Shown here piece by piece: positions 17,701 through 25,625 of a DNA stretch of 64,000 nt. How positions within the stretch are numbered: position 1 is the stretch's first letter; each line of letters opens with the position of its first letter. Both the position numbers and the translations under genes were made by a program. The stretch is taken from contig WANQ01000003.1 in NCBI GenBank assembly GCA_015521735.1, positions 62,001-126,000 on the forward strand. The letters are read 5' to 3'. This stretch comes from Pyrodictiaceae archaeon. GTDB taxonomy: Archaea > Thermoproteota > Thermoprotei_A > Sulfolobales > WANQ01. Under the pieces are notes generated by a model. It did no database searches. It saw only the letters and a program-made list of their open reading frames with translations, and was not told the DNA's origin.

Positions 17701-18873
17701 CTACTTTACATGTATTTCAACAATATCTTTATCCATTACTACGTGATCTAATCCTACACGTTCACCAGGATATTTTGCTGAAGGACCCCAAATCTTAGCG
17801 TACCTAAAGTTTTCTACAAAGCTTGAATGAATAGCCTTAGCAACATCATATACTGTTGCTCCTTTCCTAAGAATTAGTGGTTGATCTGAAGGCTTATCAT
17901 GGTTTGGTTGCTTAGTGTACACTCTTATTATCTCAAGGACATCGAATAATGTTTTACCTATCTCATTTAAACCATAACCGGTTTTAGCTGAAACCCCTAA
18001 AACTGGTATTTCTCTTGGCACAATCTTCCTTATTTTCTCAACAATACTTATCCCAGTTAAGTCTACCTTGTTTACTAGTATTATTGTTGGCTTATAGGCT
18101 ATGTTTCCAAACACTGCTTTCTCTACATCATCTATTGTTACCTCACCATAGATTTTAACCAACGCGTTATATATTCTATAGCTTTTCAGCAAGTTCATGA
18201 CATCATTAACAGTGCAGCCAATTAACCTACCAGATAATGCAACTCTTATACCACTTCCACCTCTACCCTTTTCTATTACAACTCTACCCCTAGGCTTTAC
18301 AACATGTATGTGAGCCTTCCTTAACTCTCCTACTATGGTCTTTAACTGGTATAAGGGTTTATTGGAGGCATCAAGAACTATTGCTAGACCATCTGCATTG
18401 CGTGCTAAGCCTAAAACCTTAGTACCCCAAGCAACTCCATCAGCTGCACCAGGCATTATAGCTGGTGCTTCAACCAACTGGAATTGTATGTCTTCGAATC
18501 TAAGCATTCCTGGAATAGGTCTACGTGTTGTATAAGGATAGTCTGCTACTTCTACCTCAGCATTAGTAAGCCTCCTTAACAGCAAACTCTTACCGGAGTT
18601 AGCCATACCAAGTAATACTATTTGTGCAGCCCCCTCCTTCTCAATAAAGAATGTAGGGCCTTTACCACTACTTCTCCTACGTCTCCTTTCTTCAAGTTCT
18701 TCTCTAAGTTCACGAAGCCTACGACGAGCCCAGTACAATAGGTTTTCCGTACCCTTATGTTTAGGAACAGCTGATATGAACTCCTCTAAAGCCCTAATTT
18801 TCTCTTCTACAGTCTTAGCCTCCATAACCTTAAGCCATTTCTCCTTAGCTTCTGGTGGAAGATTAGCAGGCAT
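17701..18873 (-). CDS. DRG/Obg-family GTPase with TGS domain
   Basis: Translation-associated GTPase of the developmentally regulated GTP-binding type. An N-terminal helical region with a very basic patch (EERRRRRSSGKG) is followed by the G domain: G1 GMANSGKS, G3 region VEAPAIMPGAADG, G4 NKVD, G5 SAKTG, and a C-terminal TGS domain (LILRKGATVYDVAKAIH to the end). The usual DTPG of G3 is altered to EAPA, also seen in DRG proteins. Length 390 fits the family. Confidence 0.92.
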   Translation of the reverse strand: MPANLPPEAKEKWLKVMEAKTVEEKIRALEEFISAVPKHKGTENLLYWARRRLRELREELEERRRRRSSGKGPTFFIEKEGAAQIVLLGMANSGKSLLLRRLTNAEVEVADYPYTTRRPIPGMLRFEDIQFQLVEAPAIMPGAADGVAWGTKVLGLARNADGLAIVLDASNKPLYQLKTIVGELRKAHIHVVKPRGRVVIEKGRGGSGIRVALSGRLIGCTVNDVMNLLKSYRIYNALVKIYGEVTIDDVEKAVFGNIAYKPTIILVNKVDLTGISIVEKIRKIVPREIPVLGVSAKTGYGLNEIGKTLFDVLEIIRVYTKQPNHDKPSDQPLILRKGATVYDVAKAIHSSFVENFRYAKIWGPSAKYPGERVGLDHVVMDKDIVEIHVK

Positions 18874-18935
18874 TGCTTTAACACCACGTCTTGCTTCTAG
18901 AATGTTGCTTTAGCTAGTAAGCGTCATTACACCAT

Positions 18936-19655
18936 CTACTTAATATAGTCATATAGGGTTTTAAGTGCATGCTTGCTTTTCTTATCCTTCCTGACATAGC
19001 TTTGTGGGAAATACTTTCTAATAGTACTCCAGCTTCTCCTAACAATGCTTGGGAGCTCGCCTTTCTCAACTACTATTCTCTTAAGCCAATTAATTGTTTT
19101 AGGATCTGATGGGTAACCACTACCTATATCGCCATGGGTTTTTGATAACTCCTTTATATGTCTATCTCTTAGTACTTTAGCTACTATACTAGCAGTTGAT
19201 ACAACTACATAGTTTTTATCAGCGTAGTGCTCAGCTACTATATCACCATTAAATCCTGTTTTCCTAATAGCGTTAACGAGTTTATTTCTTGAACCAGTTA
19301 AGTCTACGTATACTTTGACAATATCTTTACATTTGAGTAGTGCTTCTCTAACTATTTCGGCTACAGCTTCAATGAATAGCTTATTCAAGTTCTCCTCGTC
19401 AATTCTGTTTGGCGGAATCCTCTTCACTAAGACCTCGTCTACTACGTCAACTATCTTGTCATAGAGTTTCTCACGCATATCCGGTGTCAATAACTTGCTA
19501 TCTCTTACACCTAGCTTTTCCAATAACCCTAACTTAGACTCATCAACACATACTCCTACAACGAACATGTCTCCTACTAAGCTACCTCTACCAGCTTCAT
19601 CTATGCCTAACAGTATTCTCCTATTCCTTAGGGATATAGTAGTGCTGTACTCCAA
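18936..19655 (-). CDS. rnhB: Ribonuclease HII
   Basis: Cleaves the RNA strand of RNA-DNA hybrids and single ribonucleotides in DNA. Catalytic acids are D19 and E20 in GIDEAGRGSLVG, D118 in YVDLTGS and D146 before YVVVSTASIVAK. The 239-residue length is normal. The start is TTG 19655, overlapping the upstream TIM-barrel gene's end by 28 bases; there is no nearer start before the first catalytic motif. A basic C-terminal tail (KDKKSKHALK) is present. Confidence 0.95.
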   Translation of the reverse strand: MEYSTTISLRNRRILLGIDEAGRGSLVGDMFVVGVCVDESKLGLLEKLGVRDSKLLTPDMREKLYDKIVDVVDEVLVKRIPPNRIDEENLNKLFIEAVAEIVREALLKCKDIVKVYVDLTGSRNKLVNAIRKTGFNGDIVAEHYADKNYVVVSTASIVAKVLRDRHIKELSKTHGDIGSGYPSDPKTINWLKRIVVEKGELPSIVRRSWSTIRKYFPQSYVRKDKKSKHALKTLYDYIK

Positions 19656-20506
19656 GTCCTAACCTCTCTTACAGTATTGGATAGTTTTTCAGGTGAAGCA
19701 TGTTTTCCTCCTTCCTCGTAGAACACCTCTAGTAGGATATAGTATACTCCTGTTCCCCTAAGGGTTTTCAATAACTGCTTTACACTTACATTGGCTACTC
19801 CTGGAGGTAGGTGATCCTCTACATGACCATTTTTAACTCTATAGTCATGTAGATGTAGTAGTATTAGTCTATCCTTAAACGTCGTAGCCCACTGTGATGC
19901 CAGCTCCAAGTAGTTAATCTGTTGACCTGTATTCTCTTTATTCTTCTTAGCCTTACGAGTATAAGCTATAACAGCATGTCCTACATCGAAGCAGAATTTT
20001 ATTCTCTTTTCTTTATCAGCTATAGGTGCTAACTGGCCTAGTAGGCCACAGCATTTCCCAGGATCGTTTTCAACTACTAAGTATAAAGCGTGCTCACATG
20101 CTAGATCACATAGCTCCATAGCGCTATGTATTGCTGCTTCTATAGAGTCTTTCTCAATAACACTGTCTACGTCTATTGCCTGAGCTGTTGCTAAGTGTAG
20201 GTTTAAGTAGTTTGCTTCAAGGTCTACTGCTACCTCGATAACCCTTCTATATACTTCTAGTCCAGCCTTCCTTACACTCTCTATAGGTGACGCTAACGCT
20301 ATATCTCTCCAAGGACCATGTAGCCCTATCCTTAAAGAATACTCTTGAGTGTACCTACGTATTTGTTTTAGCTTATCAACTTGCTTAAAAGGCCATGGAT
20401 AGTCTAAGCTTAACTCTATGTAGTTAAACCCAGCTCTAGCAACACTAGCTATTGTATGTTCTAAGTTCTTATCACCATACCATACAGGGTATCCTATTAG
20501 AACCAA
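19628..20506 (-). CDS. Xylose-isomerase-like TIM-barrel protein (AP endonuclease 2 family)
   Basis: Predicted metal-dependent TIM barrel, either sugar isomerase/epimerase or endonuclease IV-like. Barrel-strand motifs include YIELSLDYPWPF, LRIGLHGPWRDIALAS, YLNLHLATA, LVVENDPGK, KFCFDVGHA, LILLHLHDYR and YYILLEVFYEEG; the His, Glu and Asp at strand ends are those that bind divalent metals in this superfamily. The substrate cannot be told. It overlaps rnhB by 28 bases, so the two are probably co-transcribed. Confidence 0.8.
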   Translation of the reverse strand: MVLIGYPVWYGDKNLEHTIASVARAGFNYIELSLDYPWPFKQVDKLKQIRRYTQEYSLRIGLHGPWRDIALASPIESVRKAGLEVYRRVIEVAVDLEANYLNLHLATAQAIDVDSVIEKDSIEAAIHSAMELCDLACEHALYLVVENDPGKCCGLLGQLAPIADKEKRIKFCFDVGHAVIAYTRKAKKNKENTGQQINYLELASQWATTFKDRLILLHLHDYRVKNGHVEDHLPPGVANVSVKQLLKTLRGTGVYYILLEVFYEEGGKHASPEKLSNTVREVRTWSTALLYP

Positions 20507-20517
20507 GCCCTACACCT

Positions 20518-20889
20518 TTAGGGCTTAAGTAGGAGTTCAAGGTCATTTAGACCACGTAGTGCTACATCAACATTATACATTGGCTCGTATCCATCAAGAC
20601 ACTTACAGTCTAATCCAGCCTCACTGCACCCTATGTTTCCGCAACCACGTATAATGCTTATAACAGGTATTCCGGATGCCTTAGCTAATGGTATTAGTCC
20701 TTCAAGTCTATAGTACTTACTTGGAGCTTCAATGCATTCATAGTCGTATACTTCACCATTACTTAGTATTAATGGTCTATATAAGTAGAATAGTATTTGC
20801 GGACGTACATCAATGTATAGTCCTAGAAGTCTTTCTTCAACATTATCTCTAAAGCCTAGTACTCTTAAGAAAACGTTTTCTAAACTCAA
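20518..20889 (-). CDS. Unknown protein; reading frame continues upstream without a normal start
   Basis: From TTG 20889 the protein is 123 residues, with a cysteine-rich stretch (IIRGCGNIGCSEAGLDCKC) that could bind metal. I do not recognise the family. The same frame stays open about 62 codons further upstream, to a stop near 21076, and encodes a plausible protein (IAVVAGSVVGGWTSDLRALV and onward), but with no ATG, GTG or TTG. An ATG at 21059-21057, downstream of a TATA box TTTTATTA (about 21104), is in another frame and meets TAG after three codons. A frameshift, sequencing error or rare start codon may be involved; the true gene probably spans about 20518-21059. Confidence 0.6.
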   Translation of the reverse strand: MSLENVFLRVLGFRDNVEERLLGLYIDVRPQILFYLYRPLILSNGEVYDYECIEAPSKYYRLEGLIPLAKASGIPVISIIRGCGNIGCSEAGLDCKCLDGYEPMYNVDVALRGLNDLELLLKP

Positions 20890-21132
20890 TAATTCTCCTA
20901 GAGCTCTAGCTACTTTACCTGCAAAGTACTTCTCAGTTAAGACAAATACTTTTCCTAGCCTAGCAGTAATGGAAACTAATGCTCTGAGATCACTGGTCCA
21001 TCCACCTACTACGCTACCAGCTACAACAGCTATTCTCTTAAACGTCGCTAATCCCTCATTACAGCTTCTACTACGAGAAGCGTCTTAGAGTATTTGGCTT
21101 AATAAAACCTAGTGACCTAAACCTGGAGAACC

Positions 21133-22179
21133 CTAGGTCTTTTCTAAAATCTCTTTAAGCAGTAATAGTATCTTGTCAGAAGGCTTCTCTAAACCACAAA
21201 CCAGTTTCTCAGCGTCAACTCTATACTTGTCTGGATCCCTTAGTATCTCAACTAATAGCTTCTCAGCATCATCAATACTATAAGCCTTAAATAATGGAAG
21301 TCCAAGTCTCCTAACACATTCATCAACATACAGTTTACCTGGAAACAGGTTTATACCCGGAACCCCTAGTAATGCTGCTTCTCTAGCCATAGTCCCACCA
21401 CCTGTTACAACAGCTACTGCATAGTATTCTAGGCTAATACCGTGAACTGGTTCTTGAAGTACAATAACGTTACGTAATTCTTCTAGCTCTCTCCACTGCT
21501 CATTATATCTCGGTAATGCTACTACTCTCGTATACCTAGATAATCTCTCTACTAGCTTTGATAACTGTAAACCCTTACTTCTCGGATAATAGGCCGCATA
21601 GCGCTCTTCAAGTCTCACCACAACATACTCTTTTTCTCTCAATCCAAGCTCCTCTAATACTTCTCTACGCGGCTTTTCACGTTTAATCCACTCTAATTCA
21701 TCGAAACCATTGTATTGTACAAGTACTGTACTTGGATGCGTGTAAACTTCAATAGTACTTCTAGGAATACACATTGAGAAAACAACATAGCTAGCTAGTG
21801 GTAAGCTAAGCCTACTAGCAATGACGCTATGCGGTGAATCCGTTAACGCTATATAGGGAATTCTTAAACCATAGGCTACTCTACTTGCACTAGGATTAGG
21901 ATAAGCTATTAACACATCAATATCCTCATCCTCTACTAGTTCAACTAGCTTCTCCATACGCTTAACATCAGCTACAAGTTTACCAAGAAGTCTTTCACCA
22001 CCATAACCTCCAACTATAACAGGTTTGTATCCATGTATTTCAGCTACACGAACAGTATAGTCATAGTCCCTAACAGTCAGTAATACTTCATGACCCCTAC
22101 TTTGTAAGACTTTAGCTAAACTTGTTGCAAGTAAAGCTTGCTTAGGTGTAAGAGCATCAAGCCAAATCCGAGCCAACAA
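21133..22179 (-). CDS. DUF354-family protein (glycosyltransferase-like fold)
   Basis: A 348-residue protein with the features of archaeal DUF354 proteins, relatives of UDP-N-acetylglucosamine 2-epimerase and MurG-type GT-B folds: MLARIWLDALTPKQALLA with RGHEVLLTVRDYD at the N terminus, ALTDSPHS in the middle, and a C-terminal nucleotide-sugar-like loop VTGGGTMAREAALLGVPGI. It probably acts in cell-surface or lipid-linked glycan synthesis, but the substrate is unknown. It stands alone on the minus strand, 44 bases beyond the region of the preceding orphan. Confidence 0.8.
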   Translation of the reverse strand: MLARIWLDALTPKQALLATSLAKVLQSRGHEVLLTVRDYDYTVRVAEIHGYKPVIVGGYGGERLLGKLVADVKRMEKLVELVEDEDIDVLIAYPNPSASRVAYGLRIPYIALTDSPHSVIASRLSLPLASYVVFSMCIPRSTIEVYTHPSTVLVQYNGFDELEWIKREKPRREVLEELGLREKEYVVVRLEERYAAYYPRSKGLQLSKLVERLSRYTRVVALPRYNEQWRELEELRNVIVLQEPVHGISLEYYAVAVVTGGGTMAREAALLGVPGINLFPGKLYVDECVRRLGLPLFKAYSIDDAEKLLVEILRDPDKYRVDAEKLVCGLEKPSDKILLLLKEILEKT

Positions 22180-22279
22180 TTACACCCAAGCACAGTCGCT
22201 AAGACTACTATAACTTAAAGAAAAATAAACCATAAACACTAATATCTGTACACCATGAATAATAATGTAGGGTAAAGCC

Positions 22280-22639
22280 ATGGATGTTTTAGAAGTTATA
22301 ACAAATATTGCTAAAAGTAAGGGCTTCTCAGTAGAAGTAAAAGATAATAGAGTAGAGATAGGGGTAGGCGAAGAAAACGTACCAATAAAACTTGTAGCAA
22401 CATTGAGAGACCAAGAACTTGAACTTAAAATAGCTGTAGAAGACCTTGAAGACTATATAGAAGATCTAAAAGACTCTGGAGAAGACTACAAGAATATAAT
22501 CATAGAGTACCTGGATGATCTTAAGAATATTGCTAGATACATAATATCAGAAATTACAAGTAGAGGCATCAAAGTAGTAAATAAAATAAGGGAATCTGAA
22601 CTAGATATAATGGATGCATTAGAGGAAAGCGAAGAATAA
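22280..22639 (+). CDS. Small acidic protein, function unknown
   Basis: A 119-residue acidic protein: an N-terminal alpha/beta part (VLEVITNIAKSKGFSVEVKDNRVEIGV) followed by a long Asp/Glu-rich helical stretch. No motif recognised. It is preceded by GGGTAAAGCC and no strong ribosome site. It is followed after 48 bases by another small orphan on the same strand, and the pair looks like an operon. Confidence 0.6.
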   Translation: MDVLEVITNIAKSKGFSVEVKDNRVEIGVGEENVPIKLVATLRDQELELKIAVEDLEDYIEDLKDSGEDYKNIIIEYLDDLKNIARYIISEITSRGIKVVNKIRESELDIMDALEESEE

Positions 22640-22687
22640 AATCGTGGAGGCGATATTGTCATCCAAAACGACTATATAGCTAAAAAA

Positions 22688-23170
22688 TTGAGAAGTACCT
22701 TGGAAAACATTATAGTAGCGCATAAGATCTTAGAAGACATCATAGGTGAAGACATCCCTCACGATATACTAGAACACATACTTGATGAAGTAGAACATAT
22801 TGCTATACACGAGCTCTGCCATGCAGTTATCAGAGCTGTTTATCCCGAAATAGAGAGTTTATACGAGAAGAACGAAGAACTCGCTACATGCATAGATGAA
22901 ATAACATCACGGCTACTAGAAACATATGTTTCAAGAAAAATAGGAGGATATGTTCATAGCATTGAAGAACACGTGTACGAGCTAAAACTCTACAAACCAT
23001 TAAGCAACTTGAACTTATCTGAAAACATGTTAGCAGAATTATATGTTAGAGCTGAAGAAGCATTAAATGGTAGGGAATGTTTATGTAGATTATTAAAGCA
23101 CGTAGAAAACGTATGTAAAGAATTATTTTTCATTAACTTCAAGTCCTATCGCTGGCAAATACCATACTAG
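22688..23170 (+). CDS. Unknown protein with an HExxH-like motif
   Basis: A 160-residue helical protein from TTG 22688. The segment HIAIHELCHAV (about residues 37-47) contains HELCH, matching the HExxH zinc-protease signature, but the rest shows no recognised protease domain. The frame extends upstream to an ATT at 22655, which has GGAGG four bases before it (22646-22650), whereas TTG 22688 has no ribosome site; an AUU start would add 11 residues. Paired with the acidic orphan upstream. Composition is AT-rich like the neighbours. Confidence 0.55.
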   Translation: MRSTLENIIVAHKILEDIIGEDIPHDILEHILDEVEHIAIHELCHAVIRAVYPEIESLYEKNEELATCIDEITSRLLETYVSRKIGGYVHSIEEHVYELKLYKPLSNLNLSENMLAELYVRAEEALNGRECLCRLLKHVENVCKELFFINFKSYRWQIPY

Positions 23171-23363
23171 ACGTGTTTATTATTGTCAATCTTATATACA
23201 ATTGTATGCTCTCCCAGTTCACCTATGACAACATTATCAAGTGTATTAAGTACGTAGAGTGTTGATGCTCTTATCAACAGCTAAAATACTATTTCACGCT
23301 ACTTCTCTGCACTCTGCTATGCATCCTTTATACAGTCTTTAACCACTATGCTCACTGAGTAAT
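23171..23363. other. Intergenic gap with a short hairpin
   Basis: About 190 bases between two convergent genes. I see no gene or tRNA. A small hairpin, GTTGAT and ATCAAC around a 6-base loop, lies near 23262-23279 and may mark the 3' ends of the transcripts. Confidence 0.3.
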
Positions 23364-24140
23364 TTATTTTACTGCTACGAGTATAAGCCTCCCAGCTTGT
23401 TTAGGGTCTTCTATGAGATTATAGTCCCCATATATTTTCGTCTTCTTAAACCCTGTTATCCTAGAGTACAGTTTCAGTTCACTAGCAGTATATAATCTTA
23501 GCTTATGTTTGTCGAAGAGCATGTCTATTTTATCATTGTGTTTCACTATTAGTGTTCGCTCCCATTCTAGTATAGGTGTTACTGTGTTTGTTAACCACTT
23601 GACGTCTATGACTAGTATGCTTATATTATCGCTTTGTACTCGCCATATAACTGGTGTTCCCTTTACCCATCTATCAAATCTATGGAGTGGGTTAGGTACA
23701 TCAGCTATGAATACACCACCTTTCCTTAAGCTATTGTATACTCCTCTGAGAGTATTCGATATATCCTCGTCGCTTAGATTATAGCCTAGGCTTGAGAAAA
23801 AGCATGTTACAGCATCAAACTCCTCATTGAAGTTAAGCCTCCTCATATCACCAAGCTTAAAGTCTACTTGAACCCCGTTTTTCCTAGCCTTTTCTCGTGC
23901 TATCTTGATCATCTCACTACTTATATCCAAGCCTAAAACCCTATACCCTCTCCGTGCAAGCTCTATTGTAGGCCCACCTGTCCCACATGCAATATCCAGT
24001 ACATCCCTAACATCCCTCTCTGCATCACGTTTGAAGACTTCTTCTACAAAATCTATGATCCTAGGTACTCTCTCCACCAAGTACTCATGGTAGATTACAT
24101 CATAGTACCTAGCATACTCAGTGTAAAGAGGAGATATCAT
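23364..24140 (-). CDS. Class I SAM-dependent methyltransferase
   Basis: A 258-residue methyltransferase with motif I VLDIACGTGGPTIELARRG, the acidic end of beta-2 in VLGLDISSEM, motif II LGDMRRLNF and VTCFFSSLGY after beta-4. The C-terminal part, with a beta-rich insertion (RTLIVKHNDKIDML), resembles the small-molecule methyltransferase group. Substrate unknown. ATG 24140 is used. Confidence 0.82.
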   Translation of the reverse strand: MISPLYTEYARYYDVIYHEYLVERVPRIIDFVEEVFKRDAERDVRDVLDIACGTGGPTIELARRGYRVLGLDISSEMIKIAREKARKNGVQVDFKLGDMRRLNFNEEFDAVTCFFSSLGYNLSDEDISNTLRGVYNSLRKGGVFIADVPNPLHRFDRWVKGTPVIWRVQSDNISILVIDVKWLTNTVTPILEWERTLIVKHNDKIDMLFDKHKLRLYTASELKLYSRITGFKKTKIYGDYNLIEDPKQAGRLILVAVK

Positions 24141-24632
24141 AGGCTAAGCCCTCATAGAAATAGTTGTTCGGTAAAATATTTAGCTCTATTAATGAATTGG
24201 TCTTATCAACAAATATCGGGATATCCGAATCTATGCTATTCCATATGTCAGAGTTCAGGTTCAGACATAAGTAGCTATACGCTTAATCTTTAACATCACG
24301 GGACTAGTCATTTGGAAATACATGAAAAAGAATACAGTAACGCTTTAGTGCTTCAAATATTGGGGGGCTGTATACTTGGTTTATAGTCTACGAAATACTA
24401 TGGTTCATTACAACACTTAGTTTGAGGTATTGTGGATCCCATATTCATACTACTATGAATCTTGGCTACTTGGGGGTATTAGTAGCTTTGACATTGCTCT
24501 CATCGGCTATTCTAGCATCATCTATACATACATCTTATCCAAAGTCTTCATATTAGTTGATGCCTAGTTAATGGGATCTTAAACCTAGTAGGAATGTTTA
24601 TATACTAGTAGTTTATTCTAGTACCAATAGGT
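24141..24632. other. Gene-poor interval with decayed coding traces, upstream of vapBC
   Basis: About 490 bases without a convincing gene. On the plus strand ATG 24455-24556 encodes a 33-residue peptide (MNLGYLGVLVALTLLSSAIL and onward) that looks like a signal peptide cut off by TAG. In a second plus frame a stretch broken by two stops (about 24323-24570) still reads like a protein in its 3' part. These look like remains of a secreted or membrane protein gene. The 3' end holds the vapBC promoter. Confidence 0.4.
24597..24604 (+). promoter_or_regulatory. TATA box of vapBC
   Basis: TTTATATA at 24597-24604 predicts transcription start near 24627, giving a leader of about 12 bases to ATG 24639. 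GGTG at 24630-24633 is the likely ribosome site. Confidence 0.5.
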
Positions 24633-24638
24633 GTGTTA

Positions 24639-24875
24639 ATGGAGGTTAAGGTTAAGGTAACAAGGAATTACCAGGTAACTATTCCAGTAGAGGTTAGAGA
24701 GTTTCTAGGAATTAGGGTTGGCTCGTATATAAGGTTCGTAATTGATCCAAGTATGGGAAGAGTGTATATTGAGAAAGCAGTTACAGAGAGGAAGAGGTTA
24801 AGACTTGGCAGAAAACTTGATCCAAGCGAAATAGATGAAATTATAGAGCGAGGCATAGCTAAATGCATGAAGTAG
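24639..24875 (+). CDS. vapB: AbrB/SpoVT-type antitoxin (VapB)
   Basis: Swapped-hairpin DNA-binding antitoxin that neutralises the adjacent PIN toxin and probably autoregulates the promoter. The N-terminal AbrB fold is clear: VKVTRNYQVTIPVEVREFLGIRVG. The C-terminal tail (RKLDPSEIDEIIERGIAKCMK) would wrap the toxin. The frame opens at GTG 24633, but ATG 24639 has GGTG at the right distance; it gives 78 residues. Its end overlaps vapC by 13 bases. Confidence 0.9.
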   Translation: MEVKVKVTRNYQVTIPVEVREFLGIRVGSYIRFVIDPSMGRVYIEKAVTERKRLRLGRKLDPSEIDEIIERGIAKCMK

Positions 24876-25291
24876 AGAAGGCGGTTATAGATACAAACGT
24901 CATAATCTACGATGTATTTGAAGACTCATTATACCATAAAGAGGCCTCTAGTATACTAAATCTCCTAGAGATATGGATAATACCCACCATAGTTATCCAT
25001 GAATTCATATGGTTCCTTAAAGGTTTAGGCTTAGGAATTAAAGAGTCTTATGAGATAATACTACAGTACATTAATAATGAGAAATCAATAATAAAACCTA
25101 TATCCAGCTACCATATAAGAGAAGCCCTGAACACGATTCTTGTAGAGAACACCTCATTATCTAAATATAATGATAAGCTGATACTCACAACAGCTATTGA
25201 AGAAAAGACACCTATTGCAACTTTTGATAAGAAGCTACGTAGTCAAGCTAAAAGACTAGGTGTAAGAGTCATACCAGAAACCATGCCTTAG
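24863..25291 (+). CDS. vapC: PIN-domain toxin (VapC)
   Basis: Predicted endoribonuclease toxin. The PIN acidic residues are visible: D10 in VIDTNVIIYD, the glutamate in VIHEFIW, the aspartate in KYNDKLILTTA and the terminal one in IATFDKKL. The 142 residues match VapC. The start ATG 24863 lies within the end of vapB, showing translational coupling. Confidence 0.9.
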   Translation: MHEVEKAVIDTNVIIYDVFEDSLYHKEASSILNLLEIWIIPTIVIHEFIWFLKGLGLGIKESYEIILQYINNEKSIIKPISSYHIREALNTILVENTSLSKYNDKLILTTAIEEKTPIATFDKKLRSQAKRLGVRVIPETMP

Positions 25292-25360
25292 CCCACATAT
25301 GTAGCTAACTTCAGCACCAGAAACCTTCATCACTTTTTCAGTTAATCTAGCCTTCATCAA

Positions 25361-25543
25361 CTATATTACTTTTAGTCTGGCTAGGGCTATAAGTATTACT
25401 TTAACTATTATTGCTGTACTTGTTAGTAAGGAAAGGTATAGTAGGGGTCGTCTCCACCAGTTAGATTTTGAGATAAGCCCTGCTATGAGGAGTATTGTTG
25501 TTAAGGCAAGTAATGTTATTATTGTGTAGTCTATGATTGTCAT
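25361..25543 (-). CDS. Small two-span membrane protein
   Basis: A 60-residue ORF with two hydrophobic spans (about 5-24 and 34-57) separated by a basic loop containing KSNWWRR. The composition and placement, divergent from the phosphohexomutase gene, support a real membrane microprotein, but there is no recognised homologue and the ribosome site is weak (GGATGAAGCC before ATG). Confidence 0.5.
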   Translation of the reverse strand: MTIIDYTIITLLALTTILLIAGLISKSNWWRRPLLYLSLLTSTAIIVKVILIALARLKVI

Positions 25544-25625
25544 GGCTTCATCCTTCTCTGTTTAATTTTACGTGGGTAAGGTTATTTTTGTATCACTCTA
25601 ATCCTAGTTGATGAGGAGGATCTTT

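Noticed and set aside
24087-24293. 68-residue plus-strand ORF overlapping the methyltransferase start
   Set aside because: It lies half inside the methyltransferase gene on the other strand, has no ribosome site and a composition unlike a protein.
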